From: Candidatus Methanoperedens nitratireducens
GTDB taxonomy: Archaea; Halobacteriota; Methanosarcinia; Methanosarcinales; Methanoperedenaceae
DNA length: 60,319 nt
Reading direction: 5' to 3'
Assembly: GCF_000685155.1 (NCBI RefSeq)
Contig: NZ_JMIY01000001.1
Location: 542,402-602,720 of the forward strand
The notes under the pieces were generated by a model. That model saw only the letters and a program-made list of their open reading frames with translations. It had not been told where the DNA came from and did not search any database. This document shows, in pieces, positions 33,906-41,682 of this stretch. The translations under genes and the position numbers were made by a program. Position 1 is the stretch's first letter. The number at the start of each line of letters is the position of its first letter.

Positions 33906-34733
33906 ATGGACATAAAAGCAATTGTGGCAATAGCAGTAATCCTTGCTGTGCTTGGAGCAGGTTACGCTGTAGCAAGACCCACAAACGATGGCCTCCGGAG
34001 CAGCATGATGGGCAACTATGGCGGCATGATGGGCAACTACGGTGACAACTACGGTAACATGATGAAGAACTATGGAGGAGGGCTCTGGAATGACATGATG
34101 GGTAGCTACGGTGGCATGATGGGTATGATGAGAGACTATGGAGGAGGGCTCTGGAATGACATGATGGGTCCGAACATGATGGGCGGCTATGGTAATGGTA
34201 GCGGACACTGCGGTGGCTATGGAACTCCTGGCAGCGGTTATGTGGCAAACGCCACCCCCATAACCATTGAGAAGGCAGGCGAAGCTGTAGAGCAGTATCT
34301 TGCCTCAACTGGAAATGAGGATTTGAAGCTTACAGAGATCATGGAGTTTGATAACCACTTCTATGCAGAGATCAAAGAGAAAAGTACTGGCATACATGCG
34401 TTCGAATTGCTGATCAACAGATATACAGGCGCAATAACCCCTGAGATGGGTCCCAACATGATGTGGAACGCCAGGTACGGGCATATGAACTGGAATACAC
34501 CTGCACAGGGTACTGTAACCGAAGAACAGGCACTTGAGAACGCACAGAAGTATCTTGATAAAGCACTGCCCGGAACAAGAGCAGATGAAGTAGATGCATT
34601 CTATGGCTACTACACAATACACGTTCTAAAGGACGGCAAGATCTATGGAATGCTCAGTGTCAACAGCAACACCGGTGCTGTGTGGTACCATAACTGGCAT
34701 GGGGCGTTTATAAAAATGATGGAAGTTGAGTAA
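33906..34733 (+). CDS. Secreted Met/Gly/Tyr-rich protein with PepSY-like domains
   Basis: A 275-residue exported protein. A signal peptide (about 1-22) is followed by a low-complexity segment (about 30-115) with many MMGNYGG, MMGSYGGMMG and GGGLWNDMMG units plus a GHCGGYG, rich in methionines suited to soft metals such as Cu(I). Two PepSY-like units follow (about 118-180 and 195-270; for example ENAQKYLDKALPG and YGMLSVNSNTGAVWYHNWHG). Repeats are visible at the DNA level, with an almost identical stretch at about 34070 and 34136. A role in metal binding or envelope protection is inferred. A palindrome and adjacent regulator suggest regulated expression. Confidence 0.75.
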   Translation: MDIKAIVAIAVILAVLGAGYAVARPTNDGLRSSMMGNYGGMMGNYGDNYGNMMKNYGGGLWNDMMGSYGGMMGMMRDYGGGLWNDMMGPNMMGGYGNGSGHCGGYGTPGSGYVANATPITIEKAGEAVEQYLASTGNEDLKLTEIMEFDNHFYAEIKEKSTGIHAFELLINRYTGAITPEMGPNMMWNARYGHMNWNTPAQGTVTEEQALENAQKYLDKALPGTRADEVDAFYGYYTIHVLKDGKIYGMLSVNSNTGAVWYHNWHGAFIKMMEVE

Positions 34734-34798
34734 ACTTACATTGCAAACTTCCTTTTATTTTAAATATATTCAGCACCTTTTAGTAATATGGTGAAAAG

Positions 34799-35086
34799 GT
34801 GGATAAGAAACTCCTGGCAGCGATATTAAACGCACTTGGCAACGAGCACAGCCTTACCATCATGGGAGTTCTTGCAAGAGGTGAACATTATGGCTCTGAA
34901 CTGGCTAAAGAAGCAGGGATTTCCCGTCCGCTTCTCTACCTGCACCTTAAAAAACTTGAAAATGCAGGTCTTGTGGAGAGCGAAATAAGACATTTTGAAG
35001 AACCGCCTTATACGAAGAAATTTTATAGAGCAAAGAACTTTGAATTAATACTATCATTGAGTAAAATTAAAGAGATTATAAAATAG
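34799..35086 (+). CDS. Winged-helix transcriptional regulator (ArsR/PadR-like)
   Basis: A 95-residue DNA-binding protein that is almost entirely one winged helix-turn-helix domain: ILNALGNEHSLTIMGVLARG, then GSELAKEAGISRPLLYLHLKKLENAGLVESE and a wing. GTG is the start at 34799; no in-frame ATG is nearby. It has no cysteines, so direct thiol-based metal sensing is unlikely. It leads a short operon with a small membrane protein and a thioredoxin-fold protein, and lies 65 bases after the Met/Gly-rich gene. Confidence 0.85.
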   Translation: MDKKLLAAILNALGNEHSLTIMGVLARGEHYGSELAKEAGISRPLLYLHLKKLENAGLVESEIRHFEEPPYTKKFYRAKNFELILSLSKIKEIIK

Positions 35087-35097
35087 GAGGAAGATTT

Positions 35098-35277
35098 ATG
35101 CAGATGATGGACTGGATGTTCGGCTCAACATCACAGTGGCCGATATATACCCTTATAATAGTGGTAGTTATTCTTGGTCTTATATCCATTTATTTAACCT
35201 GTATGACTCTGGCAGAGTTGAGACAAATGAGATCGGTCTTTGAGAGAGTTGAAAAACTTCTTCAATCAATAGAGTGA
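35098..35277 (+). CDS. Small membrane protein in regulator/oxidoreductase operon (59 aa)
   Basis: A 59-codon gene with a strong AGGAGG site (about 35086-35091) before its ATG. The product has one hydrophobic helix (about 16-38, IYTLIIVVVILGLISIYL) and a charged amphipathic tail (ELRQMRSVFERVEKLLQSIE) that looks like a coiled coil. It lies between the regulator and the thioredoxin-fold gene, with its stop codon touching the next gene. Function unknown. Confidence 0.7.
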   Translation: MQMMDWMFGSTSQWPIYTLIIVVVILGLISIYLTCMTLAELRQMRSVFERVEKLLQSIE

Positions 35278-35282
35278 GATCT

Positions 35283-35945
35283 ATGGCTGTTCTTGATACC
35301 GAGAGAAATCACTTGAGGAAAAAGTTTGAATCACTTACAGGAGATGTGGAACTCATTGTTTTCACGCAGGAGCTTGAATGCATGTTCTGCAAGGAGACGC
35401 GCGAGCTAATACTTGGATTAGGAGCTCTATCTCCCAGATTAAAAATTAAAGTTTATGATTTTGTTAAAGATAACGAAGAAGCGAAAAAATACAATATCAA
35501 AAGAATTCCAGCAATTGCCATAGTTGGGGAATCGGATTATGGTATAAGGTACTACGGGATTCCTGCTGGTTATGAGTTTCCTGCTCTTGTAGATGATATC
35601 CTGGATGTATCAAAGGGCACCACATCCTTACCAGACAATATCAAGAAGAAACTGGCAGAAATAACAAAGCCCGTCCATATACAGGTATTTGTAACACCCA
35701 CGTGTCCTTTCTGCCCAAAAGCAGCGCGTCTGGCGCATCAATTCGCCATAGAGAACGAGTTCATACGAGCGGATGTTATTGAGATGACCGAATTTCCCTA
35801 TCTTGCGCAGAGATACAGCGTGATGAGCGCTCCTCTCATCGTGATTAATGAGGACACATCATTCACAGGGGCCCAGCCGCCTGAGGTATTTATTGAGCAG
35901 ATAACTATGGCACTGCGATCAAGCTTTAACCCCATGTACTCTTAA
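35283..35945 (+). CDS. Protein disulfide oxidoreductase with two thioredoxin folds (PDO/glutaredoxin-like)
   Basis: A 220-residue protein of the archaeal PDO type: two thioredoxin-like units, each with a CxxC site. The first is CMFC (in ELECMFCKET, about 32-35) and the second is CPFC (in VTPTCPFCPKAAR, about 138-141), with the cis-Pro segments IKRIPAIAI and MSAPLIVIN. Such proteins make, break or shuffle disulfides in the cytoplasm. A GTG at 35274 overlapping the previous stop is an alternative start. Linked to a metal-rich secreted protein and regulator, it may help thiol or metal homeostasis (inference). Confidence 0.88.
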   Translation: MAVLDTERNHLRKKFESLTGDVELIVFTQELECMFCKETRELILGLGALSPRLKIKVYDFVKDNEEAKKYNIKRIPAIAIVGESDYGIRYYGIPAGYEFPALVDDILDVSKGTTSLPDNIKKKLAEITKPVHIQVFVTPTCPFCPKAARLAHQFAIENEFIRADVIEMTEFPYLAQRYSVMSAPLIVINEDTSFTGAQPPEVFIEQITMALRSSFNPMYS

Positions 35946-36568
35946 GCCTTTATGGCTTTGATAATGAATTCATCTGCAAAAAGATTTTTCCACAGCGTGG
36001 CCATGCCGTACCACAGGAAATTCAGATCCTCCTTGAAAAGATAGATGCTGGGTGTAACATCAAGCCAGGTAACCCTGTACCCTGCATCATGGGCGATCTT
36101 CTTTGCAGAATTAAGGTTATAGAACCGCAGGTGGGTCTTATCAAAAACACCGCTCTCAGCGTATTCAAATCTCCCAGAAAAAATAGTCAACCTTGAATGC
36201 CAGTTGACAATATTCGGAACTGAGTATATTAAAAAACCGTCCCGGGATAGATATATGCCAAGATCGGCCAGTATCTTTGAGGGCTCTCTCATGTGTTCAA
36301 GGACATTTCCAAGGATTATACTATCAAAAAATCCAGCCTCATAAGGCAGCTTTGATTCTTCGATATCAATATTCAGCACTTCTACGCATTTATTCCTTGC
36401 AATGCCTGCCATTGCAGGATCTTTATCCACACAATAGACCTGGCAGTTTTTCTTTAGTGATAAAATGTTAGCAAGTCTTCCCGATCCACAGCCGATCTCA
36501 AGCACTTTTGAGCCGCGGGGTATCTGCCTGAATATTTTACAGCGTGAAGTATAAGTATCGATATACAT
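35942..36568 (-). CDS. Class I SAM-dependent methyltransferase (Methyltransf_11/23 type)
   Basis: A 208-residue methyltransferase. The SAM-binding loop is KVLEIGCGSGRLAN (about 20-33), the second acidic site is YCVDKDPAM, and motif post-II/III is seen in FDSIILGNVLEHMREPSKIL (about 83-102). The substrate is unknown. It resembles enzymes that act on cell-surface sugars or quinone precursors, but nothing in the neighbourhood decides this. It is 4 bases after the flavin-binding gene on the same strand. Confidence 0.85.
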   Translation of the reverse strand: MYIDTYTSRCKIFRQIPRGSKVLEIGCGSGRLANILSLKKNCQVYCVDKDPAMAGIARNKCVEVLNIDIEESKLPYEAGFFDSIILGNVLEHMREPSKILADLGIYLSRDGFLIYSVPNIVNWHSRLTIFSGRFEYAESGVFDKTHLRFYNLNSAKKIAHDAGYRVTWLDVTPSIYLFKEDLNFLWYGMATLWKNLFADEFIIKAIKA

Positions 36569-36571
36569 AGC

Positions 36572-37057
36572 CTATGTTATCTCACCGTCTCTGCTTATTC
36601 TCACAGATTTAAAGTGCGGCCCTCTCCAGTAGACCATTTTCCTGATGTTGATCTGGACAATAATATCATTCTCTCCAAGCGGTTTATTCTCTATTACTGA
36701 CTGGTATTTACTCTTGAACTCCATATAGATATCACGATAAAGCTGAAGCGTTTCCTCAGGAAGGAAATAAATAGGTTCTTTCTCTGTTATAATGGCCGTG
36801 CCCTGAACCATTACTCCTTCATTGTTAAATGGATTCAGCGGATCCCTTATATCAACGGTTATACTCACGTTAGGGTTCTCTAATATGTTCTTGATCTTCT
36901 TTGATTTATCATTGCTGATAAAGAATATTTTCTGCGATTGCTCATCGTATATGAAAAACACCGGTACAACATGCGGCTGATCTATTCTGTCACTTGTACA
37001 GATATACCCGAAATAATTTCCATATAATATATTTAGCATCTCATCAGGGATTCTCAT
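36572..37057 (-). CDS. FMN-binding split-barrel protein (pyridoxamine 5'-phosphate oxidase-like)
   Basis: A 161-residue protein with the split-barrel fold: an N-terminal strand set with GNYFGYICTSDRIDQPHVVPVFFIYD (about 13-38), then SNDKSKKIKNILENPNVSITVDI, and a C-terminal VYWRGPHFKSV. Members bind FMN, F420 or heme; the cofactor cannot be told here. The domain is paralogous to the C-terminal half of the next gene upstream (37064), with the shared ending YWRG. Confidence 0.82.
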   Translation of the reverse strand: MRIPDEMLNILYGNYFGYICTSDRIDQPHVVPVFFIYDEQSQKIFFISNDKSKKIKNILENPNVSITVDIRDPLNPFNNEGVMVQGTAIITEKEPIYFLPEETLQLYRDIYMEFKSKYQSVIENKPLGENDIIVQINIRKMVYWRGPHFKSVRISRDGEIT

Positions 37058-37063
37058 GGTCGA

Positions 37064-38287
37064 TCATACCGGGACACTGATCTGTTTTGCCCCTCTCCAG
37101 TATATGATTTTGGTAGGTTTTACTTCAATGAGTATTCTTGCTATAAGCGGAGTTAGCTGCCAGACCCTGGGCAATTGAGAAGTTGAATATTTTCTGGTAT
37201 ACTCAGGGTATTTTCTCATGAAAAGCCTGCGCGCCTGCAGCATCCGGCTAAACAGAAGAGGAATATCCAGCAGTCCATAGATCTTTACTTCACCTGTAAA
37301 TAGAACAGCTTTGTTCTCATATATGTTGCTCATATCCCGCTTATCGATCAAAAATGCGATTTTATTGTTGTTACGTAATATTTTCAATTTTTTTGCCTCT
37401 TTTGAGGTATTAAAAAAGACACTCTGCCCATCAAAGACATAGACTACAGGGGTTGTATGAGGAATCCCTCGAAAGGAGGTTCCTACATAAGCAAAACTGG
37501 CTTCTTTTACAAGATTGTATATATCTGGAGGCAGCCAGGGAACCTTTGAGATAATATCGGCTGAAACCACCGATGACAGGATTATAAAAACTGTGAATAA
37601 GATTATTATCGCGACAAGAAATTGATCCTGCTGTAATAATGGTATTAGAAGAAGCGAAATTATTCCGAAGAAAACGTTATTAATATCCAGTCTTCGCAAG
37701 GATCTCAGTTCGGTGTAGGGCGTATGCTCAAGTTCGGTTCTTTCCTCTGCAATGCTATTAAGCTCAACAGATCTCCATAGAGCAAGAATAGAGGTCCATA
37801 TCCCGAGTCCCATCCGGTAACATAGATCCCAGATGAGAAGACTGATAAACAGCAATAGTATAGAGCTTGGGTTCTCTCCAAGCCATTCTTCTAATAGATC
37901 CGATCCATAATAGAAAAGGTATATCATAAAAAGAATAAAAATAGCAATCCCTGGTATTATTTCATAATGATTCCTGTGAAACAGTATTTCTTTGTATCGC
38001 TCAAGTAATCTATTCTCATCTTTACTCAATGGCGCCCTGAATCTTCGAAGAGTTGGCCCAAGTTGCAGGATCAGCAGGCTCCACAGTACTGCGACAAGAA
38101 CTGCGGTTGAACCATATAACAGGGAGATTGTTTTGAGATTAAATATGAATCCAAGAGTGATACCGAGAATGAGGAGAAAAAATAACTGCAAGAGGATGCT
38201 GTACTTGTATGAGAGAAGAGAAAAAGGTGGAATCCTGCCTACGATCTCTTCGTAGATCCACTTCATCTCTTTTTTATCGTTATGCAT
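37064..38287 (-). CDS. Multi-helix membrane protein fused to FMN-binding split-barrel domain
   Basis: A 407-residue protein with a membrane part (about 25-245; roughly six helices in pairs) and a soluble C-terminal split-barrel domain (about 255-405; YVGTSFRGIPHTTPVVYVFD, then SKEAKKLKILRNNNKIAFLID, ending KIIYWRGAK). The soluble part is a paralogue of the neighbouring 161-residue protein. The fusion places a flavin- or F420-type domain at the membrane face, which suggests a membrane-linked redox step (inference). It is divergent from the lipoprotein gene at 38359. Confidence 0.75.
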   Translation of the reverse strand: MHNDKKEMKWIYEEIVGRIPPFSLLSYKYSILLQLFFLLILGITLGFIFNLKTISLLYGSTAVLVAVLWSLLILQLGPTLRRFRAPLSKDENRLLERYKEILFHRNHYEIIPGIAIFILFMIYLFYYGSDLLEEWLGENPSSILLLFISLLIWDLCYRMGLGIWTSILALWRSVELNSIAEERTELEHTPYTELRSLRRLDINNVFFGIISLLLIPLLQQDQFLVAIIILFTVFIILSSVVSADIISKVPWLPPDIYNLVKEASFAYVGTSFRGIPHTTPVVYVFDGQSVFFNTSKEAKKLKILRNNNKIAFLIDKRDMSNIYENKAVLFTGEVKIYGLLDIPLLFSRMLQARRLFMRKYPEYTRKYSTSQLPRVWQLTPLIARILIEVKPTKIIYWRGAKQISVPV

Positions 38288-38358
38288 ACGAAGGTCTGAT
38301 ATGGGGCATCAATAATAAATCCCTTCCCAATTATCACAGAAAATCGATAAGGTTATTT

Positions 38359-38904
38359 ATGAACAATATTATTATTAAACCTGGTAAAGGTATGACTAAT
38401 ATTAAATTTATTCCAATAATTTTTATTATCACTCTATCAGCTTTCTTTCTGGGGTGCGTTGAGTCGCCGGATGGTACGCCCACAGCAACACCAAGCCCAA
38501 CAGCCACAATAGAGCCCACAATTACTCCTACTTATACGCCCACACCAGCGCCGACACCTGAGCCTGTCCCTGAGGCGGCTGTCACGTATATAGTCTGGAT
38601 AGATAGTGATCGAGGTTTTTACAAAGCAAGAGCAATTGAAGATACTACTTATCTCGAACTGCCGGCTGATTTTAATATCCTTAATTTTACTATAAATGTC
38701 GGGGATAAAGTCAGATGGGTAAATGATGATATCTATGATTTTCCGGTTACTGTTGCTAGCAATGAGGATCTCTGGACGAACCGAACAGGATACCTGCGCT
38801 GGAGGGAAGATAAATTTGAATATATATTTAATAATACCGGTATCTATACTTTTTATATTCAAGAGTATCCACGCCGCCCACAGCAGAAAATTACTGTCAG
38901 ATAA
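38359..38904 (+). CDS. Lipoprotein with Thr/Pro-rich linker and cupredoxin-like domain
   Basis: A 181-residue exported protein. The signal sequence ends in a lipobox (SAFFLGC) after which a (TPTP)-rich linker (about 42-75) leads to a beta domain (about 80-181) with the cupredoxin-like strand pattern INVGDKVRWVNDDIYDFPVTV and a final KITV strand. The usual His/Cys/Met copper ligands are absent, so copper binding is doubtful. ATG at 38359 has an AGG seven bases upstream; ATG at 38392 is an alternative. It probably sits at the outer face of the membrane. Confidence 0.7.
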   Translation: MNNIIIKPGKGMTNIKFIPIIFIITLSAFFLGCVESPDGTPTATPSPTATIEPTITPTYTPTPAPTPEPVPEAAVTYIVWIDSDRGFYKARAIEDTTYLELPADFNILNFTINVGDKVRWVNDDIYDFPVTVASNEDLWTNRTGYLRWREDKFEYIFNNTGIYTFYIQEYPRRPQQKITVR

Positions 38905-39077
38905 TAGAATATTGGTTTTAAGATTATAATGAAGAATCATTTAAATTAAATCGTAAACTTTAAGTTTATAAAGTAGGAAGGCCGCTTCCGTGCAAACGGT
39001 TTTAGTATTTGATAAATCTCAAATGAGATTGCTGTACCCGTAATAAACAGTAAGACATATAGTTAGGAGGCGGTTAT
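38905..39077. promoter_or_regulatory. Promoter region of UPF0058 gene with two palindromes
   Basis: TAAACTT-T-AAGTTTA (38954-38968) is a perfect 15-base palindrome, and AATCTC-AAAT-GAGATT (39015-39030) is a second inverted repeat. A strong AGGAGG lies at about 39065-39070. These could be operators or leader hairpins for the UPF0058 gene. Confidence 0.45.
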
Positions 39078-39353
39078 ATACACAAGGAAGAATTGATTCA
39101 GATTCACACCCTGATGGTGCAGATGAAGAAATTTTTTGAGCAAAGCGGGAAAGGAGAGTTTTCCCAGTACTATTCTCTGCAAATAAGCCCTATACACGTG
39201 CACCGTAGCAAAGCTGAACATAAACACGCCATCTTCATACTTGGCAAAGAGATTGCATCAATAATGGCCCATGATGAATTCTCCGGAGCCGGAAGAACAT
39301 CAGTGCGAATGCAGGAGCTTGCAAGCCGCGCTATGGATGAGATGGTAAAATAA
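39078..39353 (+). CDS. UPF0058 family protein, apparently started at AUA
   Basis: UPF0058 proteins are small archaeal proteins of about 90 residues with unknown function. Family members begin MHKEELIxxH; here the frame reads (ATA)HKEELIQIHTLMVQMKKFF, so the position of the initiator Met is an ATA codon at 39078. AGGAGG ends 7 bases before it, which is ideal spacing. The only other candidate, TTG at 39093, lies 22 bases from that site and would remove conserved residues. There is no ATG, GTG or TTG between the upstream in-frame stop and 39093. The His-rich segment HVHRSKAEHKHAIF could bind metal. A T-rich stretch after the stop (39359-39382) is a likely terminator. Confidence 0.8.
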   Translation: MHKEELIQIHTLMVQMKKFFEQSGKGEFSQYYSLQISPIHVHRSKAEHKHAIFILGKEIASIMAHDEFSGAGRTSVRMQELASRAMDEMVK

Positions 39354-39495
39354 AAACGCGCTTTTTTATTTTTTATTTTTACTTCAAAACATTTCGAAGC
39401 ATATATTAGGTAATACAGTAAAGAACTGAGCTTGTTTGATGAGCCTGCCTGAAAAGGATGAGTATTTCCAGGTTCATCAAAGCGAGGGATATACA

Positions 39496-40389
39496 ATGGA
39501 ACTCAATGGAGTAGAGATAGAAGATACGTTTGCGGAAGCTTTTCCAATAAAGATTGCACGTGTATTGATTACAGGGGCGACCAAGAAATGGGCATTAGTA
39601 GCTGCCCAGGAGGCAACAGGATTTGGAACGTCTGTTATAATGTGTCCGGCAGAGGCAGGTATAGAAAAAATCGTCAAAAATGAGACGCCTGATGGCAGGC
39701 CTGGTGTATATATACAGATATGCACGTTTGGTTTCAAAGCCCTGGAGGAGCAGCTCCTGAAACGCCTCGGTCAGTGCGTCCTGACAGCGCCTACGGCTGC
39801 AATGTGGAACGGCCTCCCAAAAGCCGAAAAACAGTTCGATACAGGGTTTAAGCTCAAGTTCTTTGGTGATGGGTTCGAATCAGAGGCAAGTATAGGTGGA
39901 AGAAAGGCGTACAGGATACCCATGATGCAGGGCGATTTCATTGCCGAGCACAGTATAGGAGCGCAGGATGGCATAGCAGGCGGGAATTTCTTTATAATGG
40001 CGGATAACCAGATGGCTGCACTGGCTGCGGCTGAGAATGCTGTGGATACGATAGCCCAGATCGAGGGAACGATAACTCCTTTTCCCGGCGGCATAGTTGC
40101 AAGCGGCTCAAAGGTGGGTTCCATAAATTATGCAAAATTCATGAAGGCGACCACAAACGAGAAATACAGTCCCTCAATTAAGGACAGAATAAAGGATACC
40201 AATGTCCCGGCTGATGTGAATGCCATATACGAGATCGTAATTAACGGCCTGAGCACAGAGGCTATAAGCAAATCCATGAGAGCAGGGATAGAGGCTGCTG
40301 TGAAAATACCTGGTGTTAAGAAGATAAGCGCAGGGAACTACGGAGGCACGCTGGGTCCATACAAATTTAATCTTAAGGAGCTTTTTTAA
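39496..40389 (+). CDS. ftr: Formylmethanofuran:tetrahydromethanopterin formyltransferase
   Basis: Cytoplasmic enzyme that moves a formyl group between methanofuran and H4MPT; in methane oxidation it works in the oxidative direction near the end of reverse methanogenesis. The 297-residue protein closely follows known Ftr: NGVEIEDTFAEAFPIKIARV, then EATGFGTSVIMCPAEAG, TPDGRPGVYIQICTFG, GIAGGNFFIMADNQ, and the C-terminal ISAGNYGGTLGPYKF. I use the ATG at 39496 because the family begins MELNGVEIEDTF-like and a GAGGGAT site lies just upstream; an earlier ATG at 39436 would add 20 non-family residues. Confidence 0.96.
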   Translation: MELNGVEIEDTFAEAFPIKIARVLITGATKKWALVAAQEATGFGTSVIMCPAEAGIEKIVKNETPDGRPGVYIQICTFGFKALEEQLLKRLGQCVLTAPTAAMWNGLPKAEKQFDTGFKLKFFGDGFESEASIGGRKAYRIPMMQGDFIAEHSIGAQDGIAGGNFFIMADNQMAALAAAENAVDTIAQIEGTITPFPGGIVASGSKVGSINYAKFMKATTNEKYSPSIKDRIKDTNVPADVNAIYEIVINGLSTEAISKSMRAGIEAAVKIPGVKKISAGNYGGTLGPYKFNLKELF

Positions 40390-40402
40390 TGTTTATTGCA
40401 TT

Positions 40403-41170
40403 ATGCAGTGTATGATCAGGGTCTCGGATCTCACACTGTACCTTAAGTGTCCCAGAACGTGTTATTTTACAAATAGGGGGCATAATCTGATAAAAGATGC
40501 CACTCCACAATACCTGGAGCGCATAATATTTAAAGAACTTGCTCTGGTATATGGATCTGCTTTCAATAGAGAGGATAGATTAACTATCCTGAGCGATGAC
40601 CTTAACCGGATATCAAACGAGATCCGTATCATTTATCGGGCAGAGCTGGCTGGAATAGATGACGATACTCTGGCAGGTTCTGTATCAAATGTCCGCTCCT
40701 GCCTTGGGGATATATGTTCTAATCTTCCTTCAAATGATAATTTTTATGCCAGTGAACCAGTTGAGATCGAGCCTCTGCTGCATTCTGAGAAATCTGGATT
40801 GGCCGGCAGCCCTGATAAGCTTGTAAAAATAGGCGATATGCTCACTCCCTCGATAATAAAAACAGGCAGCATGCCTGAGAATGGTGTATGGCAGAGCGAC
40901 AGGCTCCAGCTGACCGCTTACGCCATGCTTGTTGAGGAGAAGTATAACACTGTAGTTGAGCATGGTTTTGTCGAATACGCAAGATGGGGCAAGGTAAGAG
41001 AGATCACAATAAAGCGGCACGAGCGCAGGAAAGTCCTGCAGATAAGGGATAAGATAAAAAAGATCCAGAATGGCTCCATGCCTGAGAGACCGGAAGATGC
41101 GCCATGTGAGTACTGCGGGTTTAAAGGGATGTGTGAAGTAAAATCTACCCTGGCATCCAGGTTCTTTTAA
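40403..41170 (+). CDS. Cas4-like PD-(D/E)XK/[4Fe-4S] protein, catalytic motif altered
   Basis: A 255-residue Cas4/DUF83-type protein. An N-terminal C16 (LKCPRTC) and a C-terminal trio C235, C238 and C244 (CEYCGFKGMC) match the four-cysteine iron-sulfur site. The nuclease core keeps the Asp in GSPDKLV and the QLTAY (QxxxY) motif, but the E-x-K element reads IIKTG with Ile replacing the acidic residue, so nuclease activity may be weak or lost. No CRISPR array or other cas gene is visible in the window, so it is probably a stand-alone Cas4-like protein in DNA repair (inference). It starts 13 bases after ftr. Confidence 0.8.
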   Translation: MQCMIRVSDLTLYLKCPRTCYFTNRGHNLIKDATPQYLERIIFKELALVYGSAFNREDRLTILSDDLNRISNEIRIIYRAELAGIDDDTLAGSVSNVRSCLGDICSNLPSNDNFYASEPVEIEPLLHSEKSGLAGSPDKLVKIGDMLTPSIIKTGSMPENGVWQSDRLQLTAYAMLVEEKYNTVVEHGFVEYARWGKVREITIKRHERRKVLQIRDKIKKIQNGSMPERPEDAPCEYCGFKGMCEVKSTLASRFF

Positions 41171-41177
41171 CCTTTAA

Positions 41178-41411
41178 CTAAAATTTCGCCCCTGTCAGGG
41201 TTTTTGTTTCAGTTACTCCTTTTAAAGCCCTTATCTTATTAACCACGATATCGCTCAGTGCCTCAAAATCAGGCGCCTGTATTTTGGCAATAAGATCATA
41301 ATCACCGAACAGCGGATATAGCTCCTGTATCTCATCCCATTTTATCATGGTATCAAAAACCTTCTTCTCAGAGCCGGGTGAAACATTTATTAATACAAAA
41401 CCAATTGCCAT
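41178..41411 (-). CDS. Stand-alone Lrp/AsnC ligand-binding (RAM) domain protein
   Basis: A 77-residue protein made only of the Lrp/AsnC effector domain: FVLINVSPGSEKKVFDTM, DEIQELYPLFGDYDLIAKI, then IRALKGVTETKTLTG. There is no DNA-binding part. Such single-domain proteins form ring-like oligomers, bind amino acids or related effectors, and may modulate full-length Lrp proteins. It is convergent with the Cas4-like gene. Confidence 0.9.
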   Translation of the reverse strand: MAIGFVLINVSPGSEKKVFDTMIKWDEIQELYPLFGDYDLIAKIQAPDFEALSDIVVNKIRALKGVTETKTLTGAKF

Positions 41412-41481
41412 TATTCTACCATATAGATACTAAATAATATAATCTTTTCTAATGAATAAACATTATATTCCAGTCACGGAC

Positions 41482-41493
41482 AAGTATAAATAC
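41482..41493 (+). promoter_or_regulatory. Strong TATA box of an unassigned transcript
   Basis: AAGTATAAATAC is a near-ideal archaeal TATA element on the plus strand. No plus-strand protein gene begins after it within the next kilobase except a doubtful 41-codon frame, so it may drive a non-coding RNA starting near 41513. Confidence 0.55.
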
Positions 41494-41512
41494 TGGCAGT
41501 TACAGAATTAGA

Positions 41513-41662
41513 ATCGTCTATTTTTAGTCCAGTCATACGAAAAATAGACCTATGGATGGTTGGGAGGCACAGAAAGCAGGTAGAGCAAAAAGATGCGTGG
41601 TGAACAAGGGTGGAGGTCCAACTGGGGAGTGGGATAGTGGGAGGACGAATATTTGTTCCTCC
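41513..41662 (+). ncRNA. Possible structured non-coding RNA
   Basis: The region starts about 26 bases after a strong TATA box. Its first part is a perfect 10-bp stem, GTCTATTTTT (41516-41525) with AAAAATAGAC (41540-41549), around a 14-base loop. A long-range pairing GTTGG (41559-41563) with CCAAC (41618-41622) follows, and the end has a GGAGGA/TCCTCC hairpin (41640-41645 with 41657-41662). The G-rich composition differs from its surroundings. It also contains a 41-codon frame (ATG at 41553), which could be coding instead. I cannot match it to a known RNA family. Confidence 0.4.
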
Positions 41663-41682
41663 TTCGCCTCCAATTAACTATA

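Noticed and set aside
33649-34308. Minus-strand His/Ser-rich frame opposite the Met/Gly-rich gene
   Set aside because: Its low-complexity SCHSRALLHS-type repeats are the reverse reading of the ATGATGGG repeats; the plus-strand gene has a signal peptide and ribosome-binding site.
39436-39495. N-terminal extension of Ftr
   Set aside because: The 20 extra codons do not resemble the family, and a good ribosome-binding site precedes the ATG at 39496.
40403-41170. CRISPR-Cas locus
   Set aside because: A Cas4-like protein is present but there is no repeat-spacer array and no other cas gene in the window.
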